The notes under the pieces: generated by a model | Seen by the model: only the letters and a program-made list of their open reading frames with translations | What the model was told of the DNA's origin: nothing | Databases searched by the model: none | Part shown: positions 22,140 to 31,236 of the stretch, piece after piece | How positions within the stretch are numbered: the first letter of the stretch is position 1 | Layout: the number at the start of each line of letters is the position of its first letter | Translations under genes and position numbers: made by a program | NCBI RefSeq assembly: GCF_009761395.1 | Contig: NZ_LEKN01000036.1 | Coordinates: 49,069-113,068 of the forward strand | DNA length: 64,000 bases | Source: Ursidibacter maritimus | GTDB taxonomy: Bacteria; Pseudomonadota; Gammaproteobacteria; Enterobacterales; Pasteurellaceae | Reading direction: 5' to 3'

Positions 22140-23117
22140 ATGACAACCCAATTCCAATGCCGTGTGCATACTGAAAGATTTGATGAAAATTACGAACCCG
22201 CGAACAGTACTCGCTTAACCACCAACTTTGCTAACCTCGCTCGTGGCGAGAATCGCAAAGAAAACCTGCAAAATGCTATTGCGATGATCGATAAACGTTT
22301 TAACGATTTGGCAAACTGGGATAACCCAACTTCCGATCGTTACTCCGTCAATTTGGATATTGTTTCTATTGATCTTGATGTAGAAGGTAAAGGTAAATTT
22401 TTCTCTGCATTGGAATGTCTTAAAACATCCGTCATTGACAAAAAAACGGGCAAAACCATTGACGGTATAGTGGGTAACAGTTTTTCTTCTTTCGTGCGTG
22501 ACTACGATTTCAGCGTGTTATTGCTCGATTACAACAAAGATAAGCCAGAGTTTACTGTGCCGGAAGGCTATGGAGATCTGCATGGCAAATTGTTCAAACA
22601 TTTGCTAGCTTCTCCTGAATATAAGGCACAATTTAAAAAGCTACCAGTGATCTGTTTGAGCGTCGCAACTACTCGTACTTACCACAAAACAACCAATGTT
22701 CACCCGATTTTGGGCGTGGAATATGAACAAAACGACTATTCATTAACTGATGCCTATTTTGCGAAAATGGGTTTGAAAGTACGTTACTTTATGCCACCTA
22801 AATCGGTCGCACCTTATGCGTTCTATTTTGACGAAAATGCAGATTTGTTGAACGATTACACCAACATTGAGCTAATTAGCACGATTGCGACAATGGAAGC
22901 GTTCCAAAAAATTTACCGCCCAGAAATATATAACGCGAATTCAGTGGCAGGACAGGTCTATAAACCAAGCTTGACGAGCAAAGATTATTCTCTCACCAAA
23001 GTGGAATATGACCGTGTTGAACGTACTCAGCTTGCGGTTAAGCAAGGCAAATATGCTGAAGAGCATTTCATCAAACCTTATAAAGCATTATTAGATGCGT
23101 GGTTAAATGAAAAATAG
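22140..23117 (+). CDS. mesX: MesX (DUF1852), partner of folate-independent methionine synthase
   Basis: 325 residues matching the DUF1852 family (MTTQFQCRVHTERFDENYEPANSTRLTTNFANLARGENR). This family was linked to the short methionine synthase MesD in work on folate-independent methionine synthases and is thought to be an oxygenase that MesD needs. No signal peptide or membrane segment, so cytosolic. It sits 22 bp before mesD, so the two are surely one operon. AGGAAG lies before the ATG. The exact reaction of MesX is not known to me. Confidence 0.85.
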   Translation: MTTQFQCRVHTERFDENYEPANSTRLTTNFANLARGENRKENLQNAIAMIDKRFNDLANWDNPTSDRYSVNLDIVSIDLDVEGKGKFFSALECLKTSVIDKKTGKTIDGIVGNSFSSFVRDYDFSVLLLDYNKDKPEFTVPEGYGDLHGKLFKHLLASPEYKAQFKKLPVICLSVATTRTYHKTTNVHPILGVEYEQNDYSLTDAYFAKMGLKVRYFMPPKSVAPYAFYFDENADLLNDYTNIELISTIATMEAFQKIYRPEIYNANSVAGQVYKPSLTSKDYSLTKVEYDRVERTQLAVKQGKYAEEHFIKPYKALLDAWLNEK

Positions 23118-23139
23118 TCAATAAAGGACAACATAAATT

Positions 23140-24174
23140 ATGAGCAAAATTCTTTTACCCACTTCCACCGCAGGTAGTCTGCCGAAACCGTTTTGGCTTG
23201 CTGAGCCTGAAAAACTGTGGTCTGAGTGGAAATTTAGTGGCGATGAGCTGTTACAAGCCAAACGTGATGCGTTGTTGATCTCCCTTGCAGAGCAAAATGC
23301 GGCAGGGATTGACATTGTTAGCGATGGTGAGCAAACTCGTCAGCACTTTGTGACAACGTTCATCGAACATTTAGAAGGCGTAGATTTTACCAAGCGTGAA
23401 ATCGTGCGGATCCGCAATCGCTATGATGCGAGTGTACCCAGTGTAGTTGGAACGGTTCGCCGTCCAAAATCTGTGTTTGTGGAAGATGCGAAATTCTTAC
23501 GTCAGCACACAGATAAGCCGATCAAATGGGCGTTACCTGGCCCAATGACAATGATCGACACACTGTATGACGGTCACTATAAAAGTCGTGAAAAATTAGC
23601 GTGGGAATTTGCCAAAATTCTCAATGAAGAGGCGAAAGAGTTAGAAGCGGCTGGTGTGGACATTATTCAATTTGACGAACCTGCATTTAACGTCTTTTTT
23701 GATGAACTCAACGACTGGGGTGTGGCAGCATTAGAGCGTGCGGCGGAAGGTTTGAAATGCCAAACGGCAGTGCATATCTGCTACGGTTATGGTATTAAAG
23801 CGAACACCGACTGGAAACAAACGCTCGGCGGCGAATGGCGTCAATACGAAGAGAGTTTCCCGAAACTGCAACAATCTAAAATCGACATCATCTCGCTTGA
23901 GTGCCAAAATTCAAAAGTGCCGATGGACTTGCTTGAATTAGTTCGTGGCAAAATCGTCATGGTCGGGGCGATTGATGTTGCCACCAACGTGGTCGAAACG
24001 CCAGAACAAGTCGCAGATACACTCCGCAAAGCGTTGCGATTTGTTGATGCAGACAAACTTTACCCAAGCACCAACTGCGGAATGGCACCTATGCCACGCC
24101 ATATCGCTCGTGCAAAACTCAATGCCTTGAGCCAAGGGGCTTCGATTGTAAGAGCGGAATTGATCGGGAAATAG
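23140..24174 (+). CDS. mesD: MesD, core cobalamin- and folate-independent methionine synthase
   Basis: 344 residues corresponding only to the C-terminal catalytic barrel of MetE; the N-terminal folate-binding half is absent. Zinc/homocysteine ligands are readable as His and Cys in VHICYG, Glu in ISLECQNS and Cys in STNCGMAP. The length and the mesX neighbour identify the MesD family, which methylates homocysteine from a donor other than methyl-folate polyglutamate. Annotation pipelines often call it MetE or methionine synthase II. A full-length MetE or MetH may exist elsewhere. Confidence 0.88.
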   Translation: MSKILLPTSTAGSLPKPFWLAEPEKLWSEWKFSGDELLQAKRDALLISLAEQNAAGIDIVSDGEQTRQHFVTTFIEHLEGVDFTKREIVRIRNRYDASVPSVVGTVRRPKSVFVEDAKFLRQHTDKPIKWALPGPMTMIDTLYDGHYKSREKLAWEFAKILNEEAKELEAAGVDIIQFDEPAFNVFFDELNDWGVAALERAAEGLKCQTAVHICYGYGIKANTDWKQTLGGEWRQYEESFPKLQQSKIDIISLECQNSKVPMDLLELVRGKIVMVGAIDVATNVVETPEQVADTLRKALRFVDADKLYPSTNCGMAPMPRHIARAKLNALSQGASIVRAELIGK

Positions 24175-24284
24175 TGAAAATAGGGTAGATAGGATTGTGA
24201 ATACCGTAGGGTTTACCTATGGTCAGATTATTGACAAAGTAATTTGATAGCTTCTTATCTTCCTTACTTCATTGTATATTCTGT

Positions 24285-24441
24285 CAAATCTCCCCTAACC
24301 CCTCTTTGCTAAAGAGGGGAACTGGTACAAACGAAAATTCAACATCGAAGTTCTTTAAAAAGATTTTGAGTTTTCTGATGAATGCATAACTTTCTGTGAT
24401 CTAATCCCCCTCTTTAGCAAAGAGGGGTTAGGGGAGATTTG
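24285..24441. mobile_element. 157-bp MITE-like element with 35-bp perfect inverted ends
   Basis: The left arm (24285-24319) and right arm (24407-24441) are perfect reverse complements over 35 bp, each itself a hairpin of the form CCCCTCTTTGCTAAAGAGGGG minus one edge. About 87 bp of AT-rich, non-coding DNA lie between. No transposase, so a non-autonomous miniature element or folded RNA-type repeat is the best description. Confidence 0.75.
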
Positions 24442-24453
24442 GAAGAATTGATC

Positions 24454-24472
24454 TGCACCCCAAAAGTTAGAC
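24454..24472. mobile_element. Possible IS3-family (IS150-type) end remnant
   Basis: TGCACCCCAAAAGTTAGAC resembles the terminal repeats of IS150-group elements, which commonly contain CCCCAAAA-GTT-GAC. No transposase is next to it, so at most a relic. Confidence 0.3.
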
Positions 24473-24481
24473 TGATTTAAG

Positions 24482-24539
24482 ACAAGCGGTGCGTTTTTAG
24501 AGGAAATTTGCAAAATTCTTTATAAATCGCACCGCTTGT
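24482..24539 (-). terminator. Uptake-signal hairpin, terminator of the XRE gene
   Basis: ACAAGCGGTGCG (24482-24493) and CGCACCGCTTGT (24528-24539) form a perfect 12-bp stem carrying two exact uptake signals, just after the stop codon of the minus-strand regulator. Confidence 0.6.
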
Positions 24540-24547
24540 AAGTATCT

Positions 24548-24898
24548 TTAATTATTTTTGTGTAATTCCTTCAACAGCGGAATAAACAACGTTTTCTGTG
24601 AAGCACTCAACTCTTGCCAATGGCGATCTAACTCCATTTCATCATTATTCCAACCAAATTCTTCCATACAATCCGCAAAAAAGTAGCTTATCGGCGTTTT
24701 TAAAAACGTCGCAATCGCAACCAAATGAGCCATATTGATTTTATTTGTCCCACGTTCGTAGCGGGAGAACTGGGGCTGAGAAATATCAACGCATTCAGAA
24801 AGTTTTTCTGCTGTAAAACCCAATTCTTTACGTCTTCTTTGAATACGTTGTCCTATTAATCGATCAATCTCACTTGGAACAAATTTTGCCATATCCAT
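24548..24898 (-). CDS. XRE-family transcriptional regulator
   Basis: 116 residues. A helix-turn-helix of the Cro/CI type spans about residues 15-70 (IGQRIQRRRKELGFTAEKL, then SQPQFSRYERG as recognition helix). The C-terminal 45 residues carry no known domain. It lies next to the MITE-like element and opposite a small secreted protein gene, a layout seen with prophage or toxin-antitoxin relics, but no partner gene of that sort is visible. The target is unknown; autoregulation across the divergent gap would be usual. Confidence 0.8.
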   Translation of the reverse strand: MDMAKFVPSEIDRLIGQRIQRRRKELGFTAEKLSECVDISQPQFSRYERGTNKINMAHLVAIATFLKTPISYFFADCMEEFGWNNDEMELDRHWQELSASQKTLFIPLLKELHKNN

Positions 24899-25031
24899 AC
24901 ACTTTTAATAATATTCTATAAGTGCATATTTTCTTAGTTTTTATTCTTGCAATAAGAACTATAAAAGCATAAAATAACAATAAATTCATTTATGTAATTT
25001 TTAAAATTCTGCATAATAATAGGAGTAAACT

Positions 25032-25253
25032 ATGAAATTAAGAAAATTAATGCTTTTAGCTATTGGTTTAAGTTCTTCAAGTATGGTATTTGCTAACTGG
25101 GAAACAGCATTTTTGAAAGCAGAGCATCGGGGTAATGGTTTATATAACACCTGCGTATACGAAACTATATTAGGATACAGATTTTCTCTTCAGATGACAT
25201 TTTGCCAATATAGTGTTGAAATAAATACAGAAACAGGAATGGTGAGAAAATAA
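25032..25253 (+). CDS. Small secreted protein, unknown
   Basis: 73 residues with a clear signal peptide (MKLRKLMLLAIGLSSSSMVFA, cleavage before NWE), leaving about 52 residues with two cysteines (YNTCVYE and MTFCQYS) that could form one disulfide. AGGAG lies a few bases before the ATG. I do not recognise it. It is divergent from the XRE gene and may be regulated by it. Confidence 0.6.
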   Translation: MKLRKLMLLAIGLSSSSMVFANWETAFLKAEHRGNGLYNTCVYETILGYRFSLQMTFCQYSVEINTETGMVRK

Positions 25254-25549
25254 TCATTAACATAAACGGTCATTTCACTAAAAAATTTTGCAAGATTTTC
25301 CACAGTTCTGACCGCTTATTTTACTACATTTCAACCCAACACTATTTCACTCTTTTACCTTTTCTAAAACTCATTTCAACATTTCCGAGTCATAATCTTG
25401 TTTGCAAAAGTCAAGAAAGATATGTCTGCCAAATTGTCGTAGATAGCCATTATTGAGATTGTGATAGATACTAATCTTGTACAAAACTGGTTTATTCTTT
25501 ATAACAATTCTTCTAGAATAAGTCGATTTTTTTACAATATGAGTATGCT

Positions 25550-25993
25550 ATGTCGAAATCTATTTGTATCATCACCGGTAGCACCTTAGGCGGTGCGGAA
25601 TATGTGGCAGATAACCTAAATGATGTTTTAACCGCGCAAGGCTTCGAGGTCGAGCTATATAATCAGGCTGAATTGGCGGATATTCAGCATCAATCTAATT
25701 TATTGGTCGTTACTTCTACACATGGAGCTGGTGAGCTACCTGAAAATATTCAACCTTTATTTGCAGATTTATTAGAACAACGCCCTGATTTTAGCCAAAT
25801 GAAATTTGGAGTAATTGGGTTAGGCAGTTCCGATTACGACACTTTCTGTAATGCGGTAAATATTGTGGAAGAGACTTTAAGTTCTCTCGGTGCAACGCAA
25901 GTGTGTGAATCTTTACGCATTGATGTGGTAAGTGACTTTGATCACGATGGTAGTGCTGAAGCGTGGTTACCAAACTTGGTTGAGAAGCTATAA
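25550..25993 (+). CDS. mioC: Flavodoxin-like FMN protein MioC
   Basis: 147 residues, the usual MioC length, a single flavodoxin-like domain. The phosphate-binding loop TGSTLGGAE, the HGAGELPENI loop and GLGSSDYDTFC loop form the FMN site. E. coli MioC supports biotin synthase electron transfer. In E. coli the gene flanks oriC, but no cluster of DnaA boxes is visible here. Four-base-scale spacing to the patatin gene suggests co-transcription. Confidence 0.92.
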   Translation: MSKSICIITGSTLGGAEYVADNLNDVLTAQGFEVELYNQAELADIQHQSNLLVVTSTHGAGELPENIQPLFADLLEQRPDFSQMKFGVIGLGSSDYDTFCNAVNIVEETLSSLGATQVCESLRIDVVSDFDHDGSAEAWLPNLVEKL

Positions 25994-26836
25994 ATGAAAA
26001 TCGGATTAGTACTAGAAGGCGGGGCAATGCGAGGAATGTTCACCGCAGGGGTACTTGATGTTTTTTTAGATGAAAAGATTAAAATTGATAGCATTGTGAG
26101 CGTTTCTGCTGGTGCGTTGTTTGGAGCAAATTTTCCATCGCAACAAAAAGGTAGGGCTTTACGATATAACAAACAGTTTTTAAATGATAAACGTTATATC
26201 AGTTTACAAAGTTGGCTGACAACAGGTAACGTTGTGAATAAAGAATTTGCATTTTATGACGTGCCTTTTAAGTATGATCCTTTTGATAATGAACGCTTTA
26301 AACAATCGGGCATTGATTTTTATGCAACCGTGACTAATGTGGTTACAGGAAAAGCAGAATATATCAAAATTACTGATCCCTTTGTTCAAATGGAAGCGCT
26401 TAGAGCAACATCAGCAATGCCTTATGTTTCTAAAGTGGTAGAATACAATAATCAACTTTATTTAGATGGCGGTATCGCTGATTCTATTCCGATAGAAAAA
26501 TGCCAAGCGTTAGGTATGGATAAAATGATTGTGATATTAACTCGCCCATTGGAATATCGCAAAACGCCATCGAATAAATTGATGAGCAAACTCTTTTATT
26601 ACCGCTATCCAAATTTAGCTCGCACGCTAGATAATCGTTATCAAGAATATAATCAAAAAGTAGAAAAAATCATTGGGTTAGAAAAAGAGGGTAAAATTTT
26701 TGTGATACGTCCCTCGCAAACTTTGGCCATTAAACGTATTGAAAAAGACCTTAGTAAAGTGCAAGCAATGTATGATCTTGGTGTATCTGATGCTCGCAAT
26801 GTAATGGAGAAACTCAAGGTGTATTTAGAGTACTAG
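25994..26836 (+). CDS. Patatin-like phospholipase (YjjU-type)
   Basis: 280 residues. The oxyanion loop GGAMRG is at residues 9-14, the nucleophile elbow reads S36-V-S38-A-G40 and the catalytic Asp is in LDGGIAD. Patatins hydrolyse acyl esters with a Ser-Asp dyad. The elbow starts with Ser rather than the usual Gly (SxSxG instead of GxSxG). No signal peptide, so cytosolic or peripheral. It begins directly after mioC, and a weak hairpin terminator follows. Confidence 0.85.
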   Translation: MKIGLVLEGGAMRGMFTAGVLDVFLDEKIKIDSIVSVSAGALFGANFPSQQKGRALRYNKQFLNDKRYISLQSWLTTGNVVNKEFAFYDVPFKYDPFDNERFKQSGIDFYATVTNVVTGKAEYIKITDPFVQMEALRATSAMPYVSKVVEYNNQLYLDGGIADSIPIEKCQALGMDKMIVILTRPLEYRKTPSNKLMSKLFYYRYPNLARTLDNRYQEYNQKVEKIIGLEKEGKIFVIRPSQTLAIKRIEKDLSKVQAMYDLGVSDARNVMEKLKVYLEY

Positions 26837-26842
26837 AAATGA

Positions 26843-26870
26843 AAAAAGCCACTATTAAGTGGCTCTTTCT
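26843..26870 (+). terminator. Terminator after the patatin gene
   Basis: AGCCACT (26847-26853) pairs with AGTGGCT (26858-26864), A-run before and short T-run after. Confidence 0.55.
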
Positions 26871-26908
26871 AACGTAATAAGGAGTTATATTATGACGTTT
26901 AAATTAAT

Positions 26909-26985
26909 TGGCGGAATGGACGGGACTCGAACCCGCGACCCCCTGCGTGACAGGCAGGTATTCTAACCAGCTGAACTACCACTCC
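26909..26985 (-). tRNA. tRNA-Asp (GTC)
   Basis: On the minus strand GGAGTGG pairs with CCATTCC in the acceptor stem. The anticodon arm CCTGCCTGTCACGCAGG carries GTC, the T loop is GGTTCGAGTCC, and CCA is encoded. It lies beside dnaQ, as aspV does in E. coli. Confidence 0.97.
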
Positions 26986-27086
26986 GCAACGAACGAGGCG
27001 TATAATAATAATTTCGTTATATAGCGTCAAATACTTTTTTCAAAATTTCTTTTGGTTGCTTTTTTACTATACAGTTCGTGCATTTT

Positions 27087-27854
27087 TTAGTTTATGCTCG
27101 TGTCATCATCAATAGCTATTTTTGTCCATAAGCAATTTCCTTTAGATTTCTTATCGAGTAATTTCAAGTAATCTAAGTGTGCTTGTTGTTCTTCTTCGCT
27201 CGGTTGTAACACTATTAAACCTTCACTATTGATAGCTTTATGTTCAAAATTATTATCGCTACCGATAGTATTTGCTTCTGTCTCTTCATCGGCTAGTAAT
27301 GCAATTTGCCCACCTGTCATCACCAAGAATACATCGGCAAGGATTTCCGCATCCAATAACGCTCCGTGTAATACACGCTTGCTATTATCGATACCTAATC
27401 GATCACAAAGCGCATCTAGGTTATTTCGCTTACCTGGGTACATTTTTCGGGCGAGCTGTAAGCTATCTGTTACCATACACATTTCGGCAACTTTGTCAGG
27501 GGGATTAGCTAAAAATGAAAATTCATGATCGATAAAGCCTACGTCAAAGGGAGCATTATGAATAATGAGCTCAGCACCTTTAATAAACTCAAGAAACTCA
27601 TCAGCAATTTCGGCAAAAGTGGGTTTATCCACCAACATTTCATTGGTAATACCATGAACTTTTATTGCTTCTTCTTCGACTTCTCGTGGAGGTTTGATAT
27701 AGACGTGATAAGTTTTACCTGTTAAGCGGCGGTTAATCACTTCTACCGCACCAATTTCAATAATGTTATGTCCAATATGTGGCGCACCATTGAAATTCAT
27801 TCCTGTTGTTTCAGTATCAAGGACTACTTGGCGTAGTATCGGTTGTTCGCTCAT
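27087..27854 (-). CDS. dnaQ: DNA polymerase III epsilon subunit (proofreading exonuclease)
   Basis: 255 residues from the internal ATG (MSEQPILRQVVLDTETTG); 20 residues of upstream open frame are not conserved. DEDDh motifs are present: Asp13 and Glu15 in DTETTG, Asp in HNAPFDVGF, and His/Asp in HGALLDAEIL. The C-terminal part after GGQ is a linker and the alpha-binding tail ending in KGNCLW. It proofreads replication errors within the Pol III core. Conserved dnaQ-tRNA-Asp order; downstream of map on the same strand. Confidence 0.96.
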   Translation of the reverse strand: MSEQPILRQVVLDTETTGMNFNGAPHIGHNIIEIGAVEVINRRLTGKTYHVYIKPPREVEEEAIKVHGITNEMLVDKPTFAEIADEFLEFIKGAELIIHNAPFDVGFIDHEFSFLANPPDKVAEMCMVTDSLQLARKMYPGKRNNLDALCDRLGIDNSKRVLHGALLDAEILADVFLVMTGGQIALLADEETEANTIGSDNNFEHKAINSEGLIVLQPSEEEQQAHLDYLKLLDKKSKGNCLWTKIAIDDDTSIN

Positions 27855-27954
27855 TTTATCTTTAAAGGCTAGTAAAATATGTGGGATATTATTGAGATTA
27901 TGTAGCAGTTGCACAAACAGTCAATTTTTGTAGCAACTGCTTTAGATTGCTTAC

Positions 27955-28761
27955 CTATGCATTTTTCATTATTCTCTGAATTCTGCCTTCGGTAATTTCT
28001 TCTTCACGAATGGTCATTATTTCACAACCGTCTTTAGTGACTACAATTTGGTGCTCAAATTGTGCAGAATGGCTACGGTCTTTCGTTTTAACTGTCCATC
28101 CGTCATTCATCAGACGCACTTCTTTTTTGCCTGAGTTGATCATTGGCTCAATCGTAAAGACCATTCCTTCTTGTAAAATTACACCGCCATCATCGCTAAA
28201 ATAATGTAAGACTTGTGGATCGCAGTGAAATTCATCGCCGATACCATGTCCGCAGTATTCTCTAACCACTGAAAAACCTTCTTTTTCAACATATTGTTGA
28301 ATCGTTTTACCAATTTGATTTAAGCGAATACCTGGTTTTACAATTCTTAATGCTTTGTAGAGTGACTCTTGTGTCACTTCAATTAAACGCTTATCTCGAA
28401 TGCTTGGTTCACCCACCACATACATTTTGGAGTTATCTCCAAAATAACCGTCTTTAATAACCGTTACATCAATGTTGAGAATATCACCTTTTTTCAGCTT
28501 TTTATCATCGTGTGGGATACCATGGCAAACCACTTCATTTAGTGAAATACAAGTTGCTTTAGGATATCCATGATAGCCTAAACAGGCTGGGATAGCTTGT
28601 TGAACCTTTTCGATATATTCTTGGCAAATACGATCAAGTTCGCCCGTAGTAATCCCTTCTTTTACATAAGGTTCGATCATCACAAGAACATCAGACGCTA
28701 ACTGACAAGCTAAGCGTAATTTTTCGATCTCTTGCTCTGTTCGGATTGCAATATTTTTCAT
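27955..28761 (-). CDS. map: Methionine aminopeptidase, type I
   Basis: 268 residues, the usual short type I form. Metal ligands are in the pita-bread fold at NIDVTVIKDGYFGDNS (two Asp), CGHGIGDEFH (His), FTIEPMIN (Glu) and FEHQIVV (Glu). It removes initiator Met from nascent chains at the ribosome. In E. coli it lies next to rpsB; here it is between yhhQ and dnaQ. Confidence 0.97.
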   Translation of the reverse strand: MKNIAIRTEQEIEKLRLACQLASDVLVMIEPYVKEGITTGELDRICQEYIEKVQQAIPACLGYHGYPKATCISLNEVVCHGIPHDDKKLKKGDILNIDVTVIKDGYFGDNSKMYVVGEPSIRDKRLIEVTQESLYKALRIVKPGIRLNQIGKTIQQYVEKEGFSVVREYCGHGIGDEFHCDPQVLHYFSDDGGVILQEGMVFTIEPMINSGKKEVRLMNDGWTVKTKDRSHSAQFEHQIVVTKDGCEIMTIREEEITEGRIQRIMKNA

Positions 28762-28837
28762 TATTAACTCTCGCTAGGAAACAAAGTAGAGCCATTATAC
28801 TGCTTTTGAGATAAGAATTCACGAAAGGAAATCATTT

Positions 28838-28883
28838 GTAAGCGGTGAGATTCTGTAAATTGTTTGCAAAATCTTACCGCTTA
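28838..28883. repeat. Uptake-signal-like inverted pair between yhhQ and map
   Basis: GTAAGCGGTGAGAT (28838 onward) faces ATCTTACCGCTTA (to 28883), about 13 pairs with one mismatch, with TTTGCAAA in the loop; likely hairpin after map reading is not possible since both flanking genes run leftward, so it ends map-upstream or protects transcripts. Confidence 0.5.
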
Positions 28884-28890
28884 TACTGGA

Positions 28891-29559
28891 TTATTTCACT
28901 GCTAAGTGTAATTTCTTAATAATGATATTAAGTAAGACGCCATATAGTGGCAAAAATAAGATAAGACTTACAACTAGTTTGAACGCGTAATCGACAGTGC
29001 CGATCGCAAACCAATGCTCCGCCATATAAGGATCGCTACTTTGGTAGAACGCAACAGCAAAGAACACAAAAGTATCGATCAGACTTCCGAAGGTTGTCGA
29101 GCTTGCAGGAGCTAACCACCAGTGTTTGCCTTGACGTAAGCGGTTAAATACAAAAATATCCATTAACTGCCCCACTGCATAGCCAGCAAAGCTCGCTAAA
29201 GCGATACGAAATACAAATAAGTTAAATTCGGTTAGGGTAGAGAAACCTTGAAATACCCCTTCAAAGAAAATCACTGAAATGATGTAACTTGTAATTAAGG
29301 CAGGGAGCATCACTAAAAAAATAATTCGGCGAGCTAAATCCGCACCAAAAACCCGTACGGTTAAATCGGTAGCAAGGAAGATAAATGGAAAGCTGAATGT
29401 CCCCCAAGTTGTTGGAATAACGCTATCTGTGAAAGGTAGTTTTATCTCAAAAGTAATTTGTACAAGATAATTACTAATGGTGATGATAAAGATGTGGAAT
29501 AATGAGAGTAAACATAAAGAACGACGCACTTGTGCATCGGAAAAGTTAAGAATAGTCAT
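28891..29559 (-). CDS. yhhQ: Queuosine precursor (preQ0/preQ1) transporter, YhhQ family
   Basis: 222 residues, about six membrane helices. Segments HTIT-SNYLVQ, TTWGTFSFPFIFLATDLTVRVFGADLARRIIF and FNRLRQGKHWWLAPA match YhhQ closely. It imports 7-deazaguanine precursors for queuosine in tRNA. A preQ1-I riboswitch overlaps its ribosome binding site, which independently supports the substrate. Confidence 0.94.
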   Translation of the reverse strand: MTILNFSDAQVRRSLCLLSLFHIFIITISNYLVQITFEIKLPFTDSVIPTTWGTFSFPFIFLATDLTVRVFGADLARRIIFLVMLPALITSYIISVIFFEGVFQGFSTLTEFNLFVFRIALASFAGYAVGQLMDIFVFNRLRQGKHWWLAPASSTTFGSLIDTFVFFAVAFYQSSDPYMAEHWFAIGTVDYAFKLVVSLILFLPLYGVLLNIIIKKLHLAVK

Positions 29560-29565
29560 ATTGTA

Positions 29566-29600
29566 CCTTTTTGTTAAAATTTGGGGTTAGGGAACCCAAA
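29566..29600 (-). promoter_or_regulatory. preQ1-I riboswitch controlling yhhQ translation
   Basis: The minus-strand leader reads TTTGGGTTCCCTAACCCC followed by AAATTTTAACAAAAAGG. TTGGG pairs with CCCAA (P1), the loop cytosines can pair with the terminal GG of AAGG (P2 pseudoknot), and an A-rich segment links them. This is the layout of the short Thermoanaerobacter-type preQ1-I aptamer (UGGGU..UAACCCCA..UUAACAAAA..AGG). AAGG is also the Shine-Dalgarno, six bases before the ATG, so ligand binding should block translation. Confidence 0.85.
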
Positions 29601-29779
29601 GTGAAAATGGAGGCAGAATGATACTCGCAAGCGCGAAAAGATCAAGAAAATTTAGTGCAATACCGCGTACAATTTACTCTAAAAAACAACAAGGACTAAA
29701 ATTTAGCCCTTGTTTGCAAAAATAATCTGAAAACTGACCGATTGTAAGCTGCCTAGTTTGCGATTTTATTACTCTGCCA

Positions 29780-31042
29780 TTATGAACGTTTCATTATTTC
29801 AAAGAATTCATCGTTCGTTTTAGCTACCATCAGCTTATCAATTAAGAATTCCATCGCTTCCACTTCACCCATTGGGTTAAGAATTTTACGCAGAATCCAC
29901 ATTTTTTGTAATTCATCAGGTGTAGTGAGTAAGTCTTCTTTACGAGTACCTGAACGGTTAAAGTCAATTGCTGGGAATACACGTTTTTCAGCAATTTTGC
30001 GTGAAAGGTGTAACTCCATATTACCTGTTCCTTTAAACTCTTCAAAAATAACTTCGTCCATTTTTGAGCCTGTATCAACAAGTGCAGTCGCAATAATGGT
30101 TAAGCTACCACCTTCTTCTACGTTACGCGCAGCACCGAAGAAACGTTTTGGACGATGTAATGCGTTAGCATCCACACCACCTGATAAAATTTTACCTGAC
30201 GCTGGCGTAACTGTGTTATAAGCACGAGCTAAACGGGTAATAGAGTCAAGTAAGATCACCACATCTTTTTTATGTTCAACTAAGCGTTTTGCTTTTTCGA
30301 TTACCATTTCAGCAACTTGAACGTGGCGTGTTGCTGGCTCATCAAAGGTAGAAGCAATAACTTCACCACGCACTGTGCGTTGCATTTCTGTTACTTCTTC
30401 TGGACGCTCATCGATCAAGAGAACGATCAATTCACATTCAGGGTAGTTATTCGTAATGCTTTGAGCGATATTTTGTAGAAGAACGGTTTTACCCGCTTTT
30501 GGTGGTGCAACAATCAAACCACGTTGCCCTTTTCCGATAGGTGATGCTAAATCTAAAATACGAGCGGTTAAATCTTCAGTTGAGCCATTACCACGTTCCA
30601 TTCTTAAACGAGAGTTAGCGTGTAATGGGGTTAAGTTTTCAAATAAGATTTTGCTACGAGAAACTTCAGGCTTGTCATCATTTACTTTATCGACTTTTAA
30701 AAGTGCGAAATAACGTTCACCTTCTTTTGGTGGGCGAATTTTCCCTTCAATCGAATCACCTGTTTGTAAATTAAAACGGCGAATTTGGCTTGGGGAAACA
30801 TAAATATCATCAGGGCCGGCTAAATAAGAGCTATCGCCTGAACGTAAGAAACCAAAACCATCTGGTAAAATTTCTAACACGCCTTGCCCGAAAATATCTT
30901 CACCACTTTTGGCGTGTTGTTTAAGAATAGCGAAAACGATGTCTTGTTTGCGTAAACGAGCTAAATTCTCTAGCCCCATTTGTTCTTCACCAATACGGAC
31001 AAGCTCCGAAACAGGTGTATTTTTTAGTTCTGTAAGATGCAT
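29780..31042 (-). CDS. rho: Transcription termination factor Rho
   Basis: 420 residues. RNA-binding OB fold ([15 protein letters not shown]), Walker A APPKAGKT, Walker [17 protein letters not shown], and the Q and R loops needed by the hexameric helicase are intact ([20 protein letters not shown]). It releases untranslated RNAs from polymerase. Single gene, divergent from hslR, preceded by a gap with an exact uptake signal (31165-31173). Confidence 0.99.
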   Translation of the reverse strand: MHLTELKNTPVSELVRIGEEQMGLENLARLRKQDIVFAILKQHAKSGEDIFGQGVLEILPDGFGFLRSGDSSYLAGPDDIYVSPSQIRRFNLQTGDSIEGKIRPPKEGERYFALLKVDKVNDDKPEVSRSKILFENLTPLHANSRLRMERGNGSTEDLTARILDLASPIGKGQRGLIVAPPKAGKTVLLQNIAQSITNNYPECELIVLLIDERPEEVTEMQRTVRGEVIASTFDEPATRHVQVAEMVIEKAKRLVEHKKDVVILLDSITRLARAYNTVTPASGKILSGGVDANALHRPKRFFGAARNVEEGGSLTIIATALVDTGSKMDEVIFEEFKGTGNMELHLSRKIAEKRVFPAIDFNRSGTRKEDLLTTPDELQKMWILRKILNPMGEVEAMEFLIDKLMVAKTNDEFFEIMKRS

Positions 31043-31236
31043 AGAAATGTTATATGTTGTTTAAGATTGGATTAAATATTAGATTAATTCAGGAATTTCA
31101 ATAGAATTGAGTTGCTGAAGAATACAGCGAAATTGGCTTTTTTGCAAATTTTTTCTGAAATCTTACCGCTTGTTGCTTGAATTTCTATAAAATCCCCCCA
31201 TCTTGCAGGCTATTGTTTTGCTAAAGTAACTTGATA

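Noticed and set aside
25254..25549. Possible oriC beside mioC
   Set aside because: Only one weak DnaA-box-like TTTTCCACA and no AT-rich 13-mer set or gidA neighbour.
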